Of a stretch of DNA of 64,000 bases, positions 23,461 to 32,100 are shown in pieces. A program made the position numbers and the translations under genes. The stretch is from NCBI GenBank assembly GCA_949752745.1, contig OX457034.1, positions 5,574,264 through 5,638,263 on the forward strand, read 5' to 3'. Under the pieces are notes generated by a model. It ran no database searches. It was not told where the DNA came from and was given only the letters and a program-made list of their open reading frames with translations. The DNA is from Protula sp. h YS-2021 (taxonomy: Eukaryota; Annelida; Polychaeta; Sabellida; Serpulidae). Numbering within the stretch: position 1 is the first letter of the stretch; each line of letters begins with the position of its first letter.

Positions 23461-23660
23461 ATTAATAATTATATTCTATTGCAGCAAATTTACATTAATG
23501 AAATAAAATAAAAGAGCATTCAGACCAGAGTAAAGAAATGAATAAAGAAATGAAATAAATGACCGCACTTACCGTAAGTGAAATCATCGTCTGAATACGC
23601 AAAAACACAAGCGAAAAACATCAACAAAATAAACGTAAATTTGCTGATTTTTCCTTCCAT
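14237..23660 (-). CDS. ATD-less ionotropic glutamate receptor subunit
   Basis: Ten exons join in phase to 502 codons: 23573-23660, 23277-23353, 22690-22805, 22286-22343, 20709-20972, 18950-19097, 17829-18042, 15516-15659, 14922-15116 and 14237-14438. Order: signal peptide (1 to about 22), LBD S1, M1 (about 192-210), pore loop, M3, S2, M4 (about 473-495). There is no amino-terminal domain, an architecture shared with kainate-binding proteins and insect-type IRs. Expected role: a plasma-membrane cation channel subunit gated by an amino acid. Binding positions Pro120, Thr122, Arg127 (GluA2 P478/T480/R485), Ser324 (S654) and Glu376 (E705) are kept, but the T655 equivalent is Ala325. The S2 disulfide pair is Cys389/Cys443. 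Oddities are Trp249 at the Q/R site, loss of the SYTANLAAF motif and a Lys/Glu-rich insert before M1. It could be a non-conducting or ligand-binding subunit. The C-terminal tail is uncertain. Confidence 0.93.
14455..14660. repeat. 12-13 bp minisatellite beside receptor exon 10
   Basis: About 16 copies of AAAACATACCAC and variants. It begins within about 20 bp of the exon 10 acceptor and lies in intron 9. Confidence 0.9.
14922..15116 (-). CDS. Glutamate receptor exon 9 (S2, binding Glu)
   Basis: Acceptor TTTGACAG, donor GTGAGA. It encodes YAFILEEP (binding Glu376), the first disulfide Cys (REPCD), and the closing S2 segment FGMRSYAFALKKDS through GLIEDGYMEKLE. Confidence 0.94.
15516..15659 (-). 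CDS. Glutamate receptor exon 8 (S2)
   Basis: Acceptor TCTCAAACAG, donor GTGGGT. It begins with GSAMQDLL, matching the GST..FF segment with Ala in place of the ligand-contacting Thr, and runs through GKMKKYFES. Confidence 0.92.
15720..16022. repeat. Degenerate about 21-bp minisatellite
   Basis: Units around TATATGAACACTACTGCGCG. It grades into the 34-bp array on its right and shares the word GAACACTA with it, so the two arrays probably have a common origin. Confidence 0.85.
16023..17160. repeat. 34-bp minisatellite, about 33 nearly identical copies
   Basis: The unit contains GAACACTAAAGTGTTTTAAC. Each unit has two overlapping palindromes, ACACTAAAGTGT and GTGTTTTAACAC. Nearly all copies are identical, with only a C-to-T variant in a few, so homogenisation is recent. 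It lies in receptor intron 7. Confidence 0.95.
17262..17828. repeat. Degenerate minisatellite abutting the exon 7 donor
   Basis: About 20 diverged units of the type GACTATGGAGAGAAAGTGAC with ACTAAGT joints. On the minus strand the receptor donor region (GTAAGTCATTTTCTTTTCAT) resembles the units, so the array may derive from the 5' end of this intron. Confidence 0.75.
17829..18042 (-). CDS. Glutamate receptor exon 7 (M3, start of S2)
   Basis: Acceptor TCGTTTAG, donor GTAAGT. It encodes YDRRPRSW, M3 (about residues 263-284) and the early S2 through QYGTI. The usual SYTANLAAF is replaced by SYIGSAVNH at 278-286. Confidence 0.93.
18128..18202. repeat. (TTC)n microsatellite
   Basis: About 25 units with one interruption, in receptor intron 6. 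Confidence 0.95.
18698..18873. repeat. Two short minisatellites (GATC-rich, then TTTATCG-rich)
   Basis: 18698-18787 holds degenerate 15-bp units built on CCAAAGATC. 18791-18873 holds three copies of a unit of about 27 bp built on TTTATCGTTATCG. Confidence 0.8.
18950..19097 (-). CDS. Glutamate receptor exon 6 (M1 end, pore loop)
   Basis: Acceptor CTCGACAG, donor GTAACT. It encodes the rest of M1, NKYNPYEHGW (family pattern SPYEW) and the re-entrant pore loop FWFVGSTLQWQ. Ungapped alignment with AMPA receptors puts Trp249 at the Q/R site. Confidence 0.93.
19110..19866. repeat. 12-bp minisatellite, about 62 copies
   Basis: The unit is CAGACAGCCATA, with GCC, GAC and GTC forms mixed. It starts only about 13 bp upstream of the receptor exon 6 acceptor on the minus strand, so its pyrimidine-rich complement (TGTCTGTATGGC) may supply part of the splice-acceptor context. 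Long four-residue-repeat frames on both strands are spurious. Confidence 0.95.
20045..20570. repeat. 139-bp satellite, about 3.7 copies
   Basis: Copies begin GTACCTCGGTGACCTTGACC at about 20062, 20201, 20350 and 20489. Each monomer has an inverted pair TGACCTTGACC ... GGTCAAGGTCA, the latter containing the nuclear-receptor extended half-site TCAAGGTCA. Located in receptor intron 5. Confidence 0.92.
20709..20972 (-). CDS. Glutamate receptor exon 5 (S1, binding Arg, M1 start)
   Basis: An 88-codon exon, phase 0 at both ends, donor GTAAGT. It contains APITVTGERASKVDFAKPF, in which Pro, Thr and Arg match the ligand-binding set. The linker to M1 has an unusual Lys/Glu-rich run (HEEKKEGKKEADKKGED). 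It ends inside M1. The acceptor TGTATACAG at 20974-20973 is the first of six at 50-bp spacing. Confidence 0.93.
20951..21240 (-). repeat. 50-bp repeat derived from the exon 5 acceptor
   Basis: Six units at 50-bp spacing each contain the first about 21 coding bases of exon 5 (YDIYAAP) together with the acceptor and its upstream intron. Acceptor-like AG positions put the possible exon starts at 20972 (true), 21022, 21072, 21122, 21172 and 21222. Fifty is not a multiple of three, so choice of acceptor would shift the frame. Confidence 0.92.
21495..22245. repeat. 63-bp minisatellite, about 12 copies
   Basis: The unit contains GGCTGCCATATGACTGCATG. Two forms (CATATATGCCAATAAG and CATATACGCCGATAAG) alternate in part. 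The period is 21 codons, giving spurious 255-261 residue frames on both strands. In receptor intron 4. Confidence 0.94.
22286..22343 (-). CDS. Glutamate receptor exon 4 (S1, shortened loop)
   Basis: A 58-bp microexon-sized piece; acceptor TTGCTTCAG, weak donor GTTTGT. It encodes FKTVPGDD and VKEFADSNE. About a dozen residues usual in the S1 loop (the KYG...W segment of AMPA receptors) are absent. Confidence 0.8.
22690..22805 (-). CDS. Glutamate receptor exon 3 (S1)
   Basis: Acceptor TTTTGAACAG. It begins at KPYVFV (family pattern EPYVM) and covers YYGYIPDIIAKMAKRM (family pattern GYCIDLL..IA). The donor is read as GTATGC because a phase-0 alternative (GTGTAT) would put TAA at the start of the next exon. 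Confidence 0.88.
23041..23156. repeat. (GT)n-rich microsatellite
   Basis: Interrupted TGTGTGTATATG sequence in receptor intron 2. Confidence 0.9.
23277..23353 (-). CDS. Glutamate receptor exon 2
   Basis: Acceptor AATTTTAG, donor GTGAGG. It encodes the acidic linker and first LBD strand FRILIQV. It goes directly into S1, so no amino-terminal domain exon intervenes. Confidence 0.88.
23396..23457. repeat. (GA)n microsatellite
   Basis: About 30 GA units in receptor intron 1. Confidence 0.95.
23573..23660 (-). CDS. Glutamate receptor exon 1 (signal peptide)
   Basis: The ATG is at 23660-23658. The N-terminus is basic then strongly hydrophobic (FILLMFFACVF) and ends in a typical cleavage context (FAYS). 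Donor GTAAGT at 23572. The exon ends one base into a codon. Confidence 0.88.
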
Positions 23661-24010
23661 TTTATTCCGATACAGTCTCACTTATGATTGCTAAAAACTT
23701 AAAACTCATCCAAGAATGTCCCTTAAAATTAAATTAAGTTGTATTTCATTGGATCTGCTTGCTAATTTGACTGTTTATGAGGAGACGTGAGTTGTCCAGC
23801 GACCGATTAACACGCGTGGGCCTGTGCGGACTACAACATTAAGTGTATTGGGAGATCTATAAGTTTTTTTGGTCACAATGGGGTGGAGGAATATTGAATA
23901 ATGGCGTACTTTGCATGCCGGTTTATATGCATAAAAGCTTTGTGTGTGCTTCCCCCGGCTTAGCTTATTCTGTTATATTATTGAGTACACATAAAACGAG
24001 TGGAAGCAAA
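23661..24010 (-). promoter_or_regulatory. Putative 5' UTR and promoter of the glutamate receptor
   Basis: A TATA-like ATATAAAC on the minus strand (TATAAA complement at 23922-23927) lies about 265 bp upstream of the initiator ATG. Spacing to a start site is plausible but unproven, and an upstream untranslated exon cannot be excluded. Confidence 0.25.
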
Positions 24011-24489
24011 TCGATATAGCAAATCCTCTTCCAGACTCAGTGCTAACCATGGGCGGGAACGCGCGTCCAACAATGGGGTTAGGGGTGCAACAGTGGTTTA
24101 ATATCCCCCTCACAAAATGACAGATACACCCCTCAGACAGACCAGAAAGCAAACAGGTTTTTCTGCCTAAAGGTTGTGAAGAAATGGAACCGGCCGACTG
24201 GCAATATATTTTTATTATTTCATAAAAATATTACCCGATATTTTAATCAAACCTCCTTTACTTTGAGAAATATCAACCCAGTATTTTCTCTTCATGTTTT
24301 TGTCTGTCTCCAGTGTAGGGTTATAAAGTGTAGTGAGCACGACCTCATGCTGATTATTTAGTTCAGTTGCAATTAGATGATTGCAATTAAAAGCCTCGGT
24401 TACTTTGAAGGTACTACCGCGCTCATTTTCATGAGCGCGTTCTAGTGAGTCGGTCGTGCAAGAAATGAGCAACGCGAATTACTTGGTAT

Positions 24490-25745
24490 TCTGAGCTACA
24501 GGCGCGCTGAGTCGTAGGTGCACTGACCCATAGGCGCGTGGAGATACAGGCGCAGGCGTCCACATGTGCACTTGCTTACAGGCAGAAGAATCCACAGTCA
24601 CACTGAGTTACAGACGCACAGAGTCATAGTCGCACTGAGCTACAAGTACAAGAAGCCACATGCACACAGGGCTGCAGGCGCACGAAGCCACTGGCGCTGT
24701 GACCTAAAGCCGCGCAGAGCCACCGGCACTGTGATCTACAGGCGCACAGAGCCAGAGGCGCACTGAGCTACAGGTATACAGAGCCATAGGTGCAATGAGC
24801 TACGGGCGTACAGAGCCATAGACACACTGAGCTCAGGCGTACAGAGTCATAGACACACTGAGCTACAGGCGCAAGGAGCCGTAGGTGCACTGAGCTACAG
24901 GCGTACAGGGCCATGGATACACTGAGCTACAGGTGTACAGAGCCATAGGTGCACTGAGCTACAGAGCCATAAAGACACTGAGCTACAGGCGCACAGAGCC
25001 ATAGGTGCACTGAGCTACAGAGCCATGAATACACTGAGCTACAGGCGTACAGAGCCATAGGTGCACTGAGCTACAGGCGTACAGACCCATAGGTGCACTG
25101 AGCTACAGGCGCACGCAGCCATAGACACACTAAACTACAGGCGCACAGAGTCATAGCCACACTGATCTACAGGCGTACAGAGCAATAGGTGCACTGAACT
25201 ACAGGCGTACAGAGCCATAGGTGCAGCCATTAACACACTGAGATACATGAGCACGGAGGCATACACACACTGAGCTACAGTCGCAAGGAGCCACAGACAC
25301 ACTGAGCTACAGGTGTACAGAGCCATAGGTGCACTGAGCTACAGGCGTACAGAGCCATAGGTGCGCTGAGCTACAGGCGTACAGAGCCATAGGTGCACTG
25401 AGCTACAGGCGTACAGAGCCATAGACACACTGAGCTACAGGCGTACAGGGCCATAGAAACATCATCGAGTTGTAGAAGCACACAGTCATGTGTGCACTGA
25501 GCTATAGGCAAACTGAGACATAGACAGATTGAGCCTTAGACGTACTTAGCCGTTAGCGGATTAAGCCATAGGTGCACAGAGCTACAGGCACACGAAACCA
25601 TAGGCTTGCTGAGTCATAGATGTACAAAACCATAGGCGCATGAGGCCATAGACTTACTGAGCCTTATGCTCCTAAACCATGGGCATACTGAGCCTTAGAA
25701 CTACCAAACCACAGGCGCACTGAACCTTAGGCTGGACATGAAGTT
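24490..25745. repeat. 32-bp satellite, about 39 copies
   Basis: The unit contains CTGAGCTACAGGCGTACAGA and GCCATAGGTGCA. Copies are well conserved in the middle (about 24770-25450) and decay towards both edges, the pattern expected from unequal exchange acting mainly on the centre. Confidence 0.92.
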
Positions 25746-26050
25746 TAACACCAAACAAACAAACGGACAAACTGAAGCATAAGCTTTACGTACTGGGCCG
25801 TTGGACTGCCAAGCAGTACAACCGCTAGGTCGTAGCAGTCACCTCAGAAACAAGCTATTGTTTCTGATCCTTTTGCAGGTTATTTAATGTACGAAGGGGA
25901 GAAGAACCCCCCTTCCCCCCTTCCCTGTCCTCGCATGTAGTAGTCGTTGTAACTGTTGACCTGGCGAATCACCTCTAATGCATAAACGTCTTTCAGGCTT
26001 TTGAAGAACTGATGTCATTAAGCAAACAATAACAATTTCATGATATTGAC

Positions 26051-26055
<5 letters not shown>

Positions 26056-26096
<41 letters not shown>
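26056..26096. repeat. (TAA)n microsatellite
   Basis: About 13 units, directly followed by a partial MITE left end. Confidence 0.95.
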
Positions 26097-26097
<1 letters not shown>

Positions 26098-26145
26098 CGC
26101 AAGCGAAATCTTCAACACTTGATAAACATTAAAAGTTAAAAAGGA
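26097..26145. mobile_element. Left-end fragment of the MITE-like family
   Basis: CGCAAGCGAAATCTTCAACA and the following 25 bases match the left end of the element at 26354-26882, with TTGATAA for TTGACAA. Only this end is present. Confidence 0.65.
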
Positions 26146-26353
26146 AAACTCATTTTGGCATGCGCTTCCCAATGACTCTAAAGCCCCAAACCCTCCCACG
26201 GAAACCACCTGGACACGCCCCCCACCCCCGTTCTCAAATAATATTAATATCTTGGACTTGTTAGTAGGTCAATTATTTGATTTGGACAAGTTTTTTCTAA
26301 TGAAATTGTCATGTCATTGATATACTAGAACCACATTTCGCAAGCGAAATCTT

Positions 26354-26882
26354 CAACACTTGACAAACATTAAAAGTTTAAAATATTTCTTTGAACAGCT
26401 TATAATTTCTTGAACAACTACTTAGTTGCAATAGTCTGTATTGCAACTAAGTAAATAGCTTATGGCGCACCACGTATGCGGCATATAAGGTTCATCTTCT
26501 TGGCTATGTTGGCTCAACGGTTCTATTGATTGAACGGACTAGCACTTTTTCTCTATGCGGGCAGAGCTCGCGTAACGCCCATAAGCTGTGCTGTTTTGCT
26601 CGACCATTACTTTGCTTTTAAATGCGCTATATTTATTTATTCTAAAATCAGCTGTGTTCGCATTGCGTTTTAAGCATGAAAGCGAAATCGTAGACAAAAA
26701 AGGTGGGATGTACACCCTTCAGTCAAATTCTACATAAGCACAAAGTTTGTGGTCCTAGGCCATGTAGGGTCAGAGAAGAAGTTGAGACAAAAAATGAATT
26801 TTACTGTCAAGAAGAAATAGCCCAACGGCTGCCCGCACAGATTCATATAAGTCTTGACCAAGTCAAAGACTTGTCAAGTGTT
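26354..26882. mobile_element. MITE-like element, copy 1
   Basis: The left end AACACTTGACAA (from 26355) is matched by the inverted right end TTGTCAAGTGTT (26871-26882). The internal sequence is related along most of its length to the element at 53949-54440, including the shared TGGTCCTAGG and GTCAGAGAAGAAG blocks. It is about 530 bp with no transposase. Target-site duplication not established. Confidence 0.65.
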
Positions 26883-29425
26883 ACCTATAATATTTTAGGT
26901 TCTTTTGTAAAGTTAACTGTCCTGATTTTGTTGTCCCTTTTTGTTATTTCTGTTTTGTTGGGCAATTGTTAATATTATCCTGTAAGTTGGCTCATATCTG
27001 TAAACATTATTACCATTTTGTAAATAAGGGTTCGGTCTGGTATTTATAAAGGGCTACTAGCTATGTGGTAATGTGGTACATGTACTTGTGACAGTGAGAT
27101 TGTATTACTTACTGGTGTTTCTGACATTAAGCCCTGGGTCAGTATTCATGAAACATAACACAGATAGTACCATCCGATAAACCTACGTAATAGCAATAAG
27201 ATCAACAAATTACTGTATGTGCAATATTTCTAAAAACGTGTTGCCTTTAAAAGAAATATAATCAAAGCTATTGTTCTCTGAACACGTGTTGCTATTTCAC
27301 ATTCTTATAGAATTCATATAATTGTGCATATAGGAACGAAACAGACCTAAACCGATGACACGCTATGACCCATGGTATGAGCATTTCTGTATGTCTACCC
27401 TTTTGTCCGTCTATCTATTTGCGATTGTCCCTTTCTTTCAGTTAAAGAAGGAATCAGTTCGTGAAGCAAACAAATGTGAACAAATTTTTATAGTTCGGAT
27501 TTTCTTTTTGTTATTTTAAAGTTAAATCCCTTTTTAGGGACACTAACTGACATGTAGTTTTTACCCTTAATAACGGGTACTAATAATAGGTTTATACATG
27601 AAGGTGAGCAGGTGAGAGGTTAACATAAAGAAAGTAAACATGGTTTCCCTCTTTTTATCATATTTATTAAACCATCTGACACATAAAATTACATTAAACG
27701 TATCACATATTGAATAAAAGAAAAACCGACCATTTTATACAAATAACAAGTAAGAAGTAACTCCAGTTTAGTAAGGTAAAACTACGTATTACTTAAGAAA
27801 ATTTGTTCATTGGGATTCCATTAGAAATGAGATTGTTGCCTAAAGCAACAAAGTGACACAGTGCACTCGGTTTGTTTTTTAAACATTATTCATCACCATC
27901 ATAAGAACATCATTTATGTTTCCTTATTGTGAGGTTAATTTCTATGCATTACTTAAGTCACAGGCAAAACAGGTCCACTATTGTGAATTGCGAGTTGTCC
28001 AAATTAGCGAGATTTAAGTAGTATGGAAGCTAATGGAATTATAAAACAGACTGGCAGAAAGTGTCCATAATATCGGGACAAACACAACTGGGTTTTACTG
28101 CATCTTTCTTCAAGTTATGCTCTGCAAAGTGCTATTTAATTGAAGACATCTATTTCTTATTTACTTGGTAATTCGAAATGCAATGTAAATCTAAGGAACA
28201 AGTATGGGGTGAACACCCATCATAATAGTCGTTGTAAGCAAATTTTAGGAGTCGATTGATGTCTTTGATATGTTACTGGCACGGTAAGATGTAGACATTA
28301 CCATCACTGACAACAGAGATTATAATGTATTGCATCATCTTTGCCTCAACATTTTTTATAATAACACTGCTTGCCGGTGTTGTCGCATTTATAAAATTAA
28401 GTGTCATTCAGAGGCTGAGCGTATGTAAACTCGCACAGCCTCTTCTCGACATGTTTATGACTTTTGAGGGTTCGTCAAGGCATCATCGCTTACAATAGGA
28501 AAGCTATGACCCATTGCTCTCACCAGACATGTCGTCAACTTTTGGTGACAATCTTGTCTTGGTGTGAGTTCTTTACCACACAATGTAACCTATTGGCATT
28601 GTGCTGTTCGGTGAAATTCAGTAAAGACATGTAAAGACAAGATTTGATTTACATATGGAAGAAAAATGGACGGGTTTCACGCCGCATGAATTTATCAATA
28701 GCATACAGTTGTCATCCACAAATTCCCCTCGTGCTCAGTAAAGATATGTCAATGGCAAACATTTCAACAAAGCATGAAACGCTGTTCGGTTGTTGGAGAA
28801 TTACTGTTTGACTTTTGTTTTGAGTGCGTCGTTTTGAGTGAAGTTGTTGAATAAATGGGCCAGTACAGTAAAGCCACACCCTTTCAAGCTTTCAATGGCT
28901 GACTGCCAAACAGTTTTAGAATTCAACAACATAGAAGCCGATGAAGTGTTGATGTTGTCATTCATGTTGTGAACAGATTTTCCAGTCTCATTTCTACGTC
29001 ACTCGAATCGTCGTATATAGCATTTAAGCTTGTACTGGAAGGAAGTAATGCCAAGGGTAGGAAATTCTGGGCTGCCGATGAAGTAGATATCCTCATTGTT
29101 TTAGGAAAAATTAGGATTTACTAGCCAAACTGTTCAATGATCACATACGATTTATTCGAAGAAATAATTCGGTATAGAAGCATTTACGTTGTATGGATAA
29201 AACATTGATCCTAGATTAGTGGCAAAAACCTTATACCATTTTGCACAAAATGCTTTAGATGGAATTGCTGAATGCCAGTAAACGTCTGTTAAAAAAACTG
29301 TGTACTTTACACTTCTTCAAGTACTTATTACAACTTATCAAAGAAATCTCCCGCCTTTAGTCACAGTGGAAAGGTGATACCATTGACTTCCTGAGGAGCC
29401 ACGTGAACTCGGCGCTTGCCTTTTT
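26883..29425. other. Non-genic AT-rich stretch
   Basis: No exon or repeat family recognised on either strand. It is low in minisatellites compared with the rest of the window and may contain old, unrecognised element remnants. Confidence 0.4.
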
Positions 29426-29758
29426 ATGCACGGCTTTATATGCCTCTTGGTGCAGGGCGCAGTTCAGTTTGAGCTCTTGGCAAAGGCAACCCTTCATGAC
29501 TATACAGCACATGATGAAAATGGATGTATTCCATTACCGCTGTCGTACTGTCTTGCTGATTGGCAAATAATAGAAACACTATCAAATTATATCAAAGAAG
29601 GATGTACCTTTGCTAAGGCGATGCGGAATGCTGTAATCTTTAAACCAGATTTCGATTTCAGAGCTCTTGAAATTGCAGAAGCTATGAACAGTGACGAGTT
29701 TAATAATCTCGTACATATAAAAGAACTGTCTTTTAAATATACCTCCAAGAGCAATTAA
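29426..29758 (+). CDS. Hypothetical 110-residue frame, weakly ankyrin-like
   Basis: An open frame whose middle (DENGCIPLPLS, then a helix WQIIETLSNYIKEG) recalls an ankyrin repeat pattern (DxxGxTPLHLA, then xxIVxxLL). One degenerate repeat is not enough to assign the family. The frame starts without a clear splice site and ends in TAA shortly before a LINE tail. It could be a retrocopy fragment or chance. I do not recognise the protein. Confidence 0.25.
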   Translation: MHGFICLLVQGAVQFELLAKATLHDYTAHDENGCIPLPLSYCLADWQIIETLSNYIKEGCTFAKAMRNAVIFKPDFDFRALEIAEAMNSDEFNNLVHIKELSFKYTSKSN

Positions 29759-29875
29759 ACGCTCCACAGAATGCAGCGTAAAAGAACTCGTTTGTTACCA
29801 AAGGAAACACATTTTGTTGGTCCATAATACAAGGTATTGACTTTCTAACCACATGGTAAACTTGTTTTACCTCAC

Positions 29876-29877
<2 letters not shown>

Positions 29878-29906
<29 letters not shown>
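29878..29906. repeat. (TTA)n tail of the LINE
   Basis: About ten units adjoining the 3' end of the minus-strand LINE. Confidence 0.85.
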
Positions 29907-32100
29907 TTGTGTTTCTTGTAAAGCGCAATATATCAATATATGGCATACATTAATTAAATTAATAAATGAAAATAAAAAAATTGTTCAGTGCGCTTTACAC
30001 AACCGTTTCGACATTTTAACTAAAACCAGGCACTAAACCGCATATAGCTACAAATTAACATCCTGAACTACTGATGATGACCGACCAGAATGTTCTTTGA
30101 TTTAAAAATGTATCCAGCGTAATACTAATCATAATACTGTTTTAAACAAGTAAGTTTTTAGACACTTTCTGAATGAAATCACAGTTTTGGACGCTCGAAG
30201 ATTGCATGGCATTTCATTCCACAGTCGCGGTGCTGCTGTCCTAAAAGATCGGTCTCCCGCTCGCACTAAGTTTGTTTTATAAATAATCAGATGACGTCCT
30301 CGGAGAACCTCGTATAACGCGCAGCTTGCTTCCATGTTAACATATCCGATAAATATAGAGGCACGAGGTGGTGAAGAGCTTTGTGGACCTAGAGGAGTAT
30401 CTTGAACTTAATCCTTGACCTTACTGGTAGCCAGTGCAAATGTTATAAGGTGTTGATGATGTGTTCATTTTTTCTTTGACCAGTTATCAGTCTTGCAGCG
30501 TTGCTTTGTACACGTTGGAGCATGTTAACTAGATCCTGTGAGATGTTCACCAGGAGCGAGTTGCAGTAGTCCAGGCGTGACAAAACCACAACCTGAACCA
30601 ATGTTTTGGTCGCACATTTCGTCAGGTAAGGACCAAATACATACAGCTGACAAATATGAAAGTTGCATGTTTTAATAATCTGGTTAACATGCTCGGTCAT
30701 TTTGGGCTCCGTGTCTACTCAAGCCCCAAGGTTGCGAACGCTGGATTTTACTTCGATAGTCTGGCGCCGATAGATATGCTATTGAAGGAGAACTTCTTTA
30801 GGTGTTGTTTTGTACCTAGAATCACGAATTCGTTTTAGTCCCATTTAACTTTCTGTTTGCGTGCATCCAACAACTAATCCGCTGAATGGCTATTTTTAGG
30901 CTTGTACACGCACTTATTTTATTACGTTCGGGTTGAGGTATTGATAAGGCTGGATGTCATCGGCAAGTAAGTGGTAGAAATGGGGCAGATTTGTGATAAG
31001 CGGACCTAACGGCTTTGTGTATTTGCTGTACATTCCCGGGCCAATGCCCGACCCTTGTGGAAATCCAGTAACATGACTCACAGCGTGGGAAAATGACTCC
31101 CCTATTTTAACCATCTTGTGACGGTGAGATAAATAGGACCTAAGCCATTCGAGAGCTATTCCATCGATTCCATAATTGTTATGAAGACGCGTTAGGAATA
31201 TTTGATGGTCACAGTTGTCGAACTGCTTGCTGCTTATCTATCATGTTGAGTATATCATCAAACACTTTTATCAATACTGATTCTGTGCAGTGCAATATTT
31301 TATATGCGGATTGTAATGGTTCGCCCAAATCATGGTTAGCACAAAAGTCCTGTATTTAGTCTGATACTGCGAGTTCTATAACTTTAGACACAAATGGCAG
31401 ATTGGACACTGGGCGATAGTTTCTGAGCTCAAGTTAGGCATCGCTCTTCTTCAAAAAAGGTGTCACTATTGCTTGTTTGAATTTTTGTAGCATGTATCCT
31501 GAGGTAATCGAGGTATTTACTATTTTTGTAATCACAGGTGAAAGAGTATCCAAACAAATTTTTAACAGACTTGTAGGTAGCGGATCCAAATTACAATGTT
31601 TTGCGGGAGCGGAGATTATGAGGTGTTTTACCCGCTGCCCAGACAGTGGTCAGAGTTTTGGCCTGTTGTATGGCATTACAGTTGCCTCCGGTTCATTTTG
31701 AGCACTGTCATCAAAGTTTTGTCAAATTTTATCTATTTTGAAAAAGGAAGCAAAGTCATTTGCTAACTGTCCATTCGAATTGGAGGAGGGATAGGGCATA
31801 TTGCTTGATTTACATCGAATGGTGTTGCTGATTCTAAAAAGCGATTTCTTATCAGAACTGCTGTGTGTATGTTTAAAGTGTAAATATGATTTTAAAATTA
31901 AAATGTATGATACTGGCACACTTTACGATGGAAGTGCTCAATGGCATTCTGAAGTGAGAGGGACGTCGAGTTAGAGAATTAAGTTTCTTAGAGATGTGTG
32001 TTTTGTATTTTAAGATGGACGACTCAACAATCTTTTTTTCATGCTTATACCATTTGATGAACTTCAGCTATATCTGAAGACCACACATTTTGAAATTTTA
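29907..32100 (-). mobile_element. CR1/L2-like non-LTR retrotransposon, degenerate
   Basis: Minus-strand pieces in several frames give the order of a LINE reverse transcriptase: a pre-RT segment ending ANDFASFFKIDKI (31722-31919), NYRPVSNLPFVSKVI (about 31380-31435), GFPQGSGIGPGMYS and LADD (30914-31114), LDYCNSLL with LQRVQSNAARLITG (30443-30700) and the 3' end GDRSFRTAAPRLWNEMP (30129-30335). Stops and frameshifts separate the pieces, so it is inactive. The 3' terminus GCGCTTTACAAGAAACACA is followed by an (ATA)n tail (plus strand 29878-29906), as in CR1/L2-type elements that end in microsatellites. The endonuclease domain is not recognisable. Confidence 0.85.
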
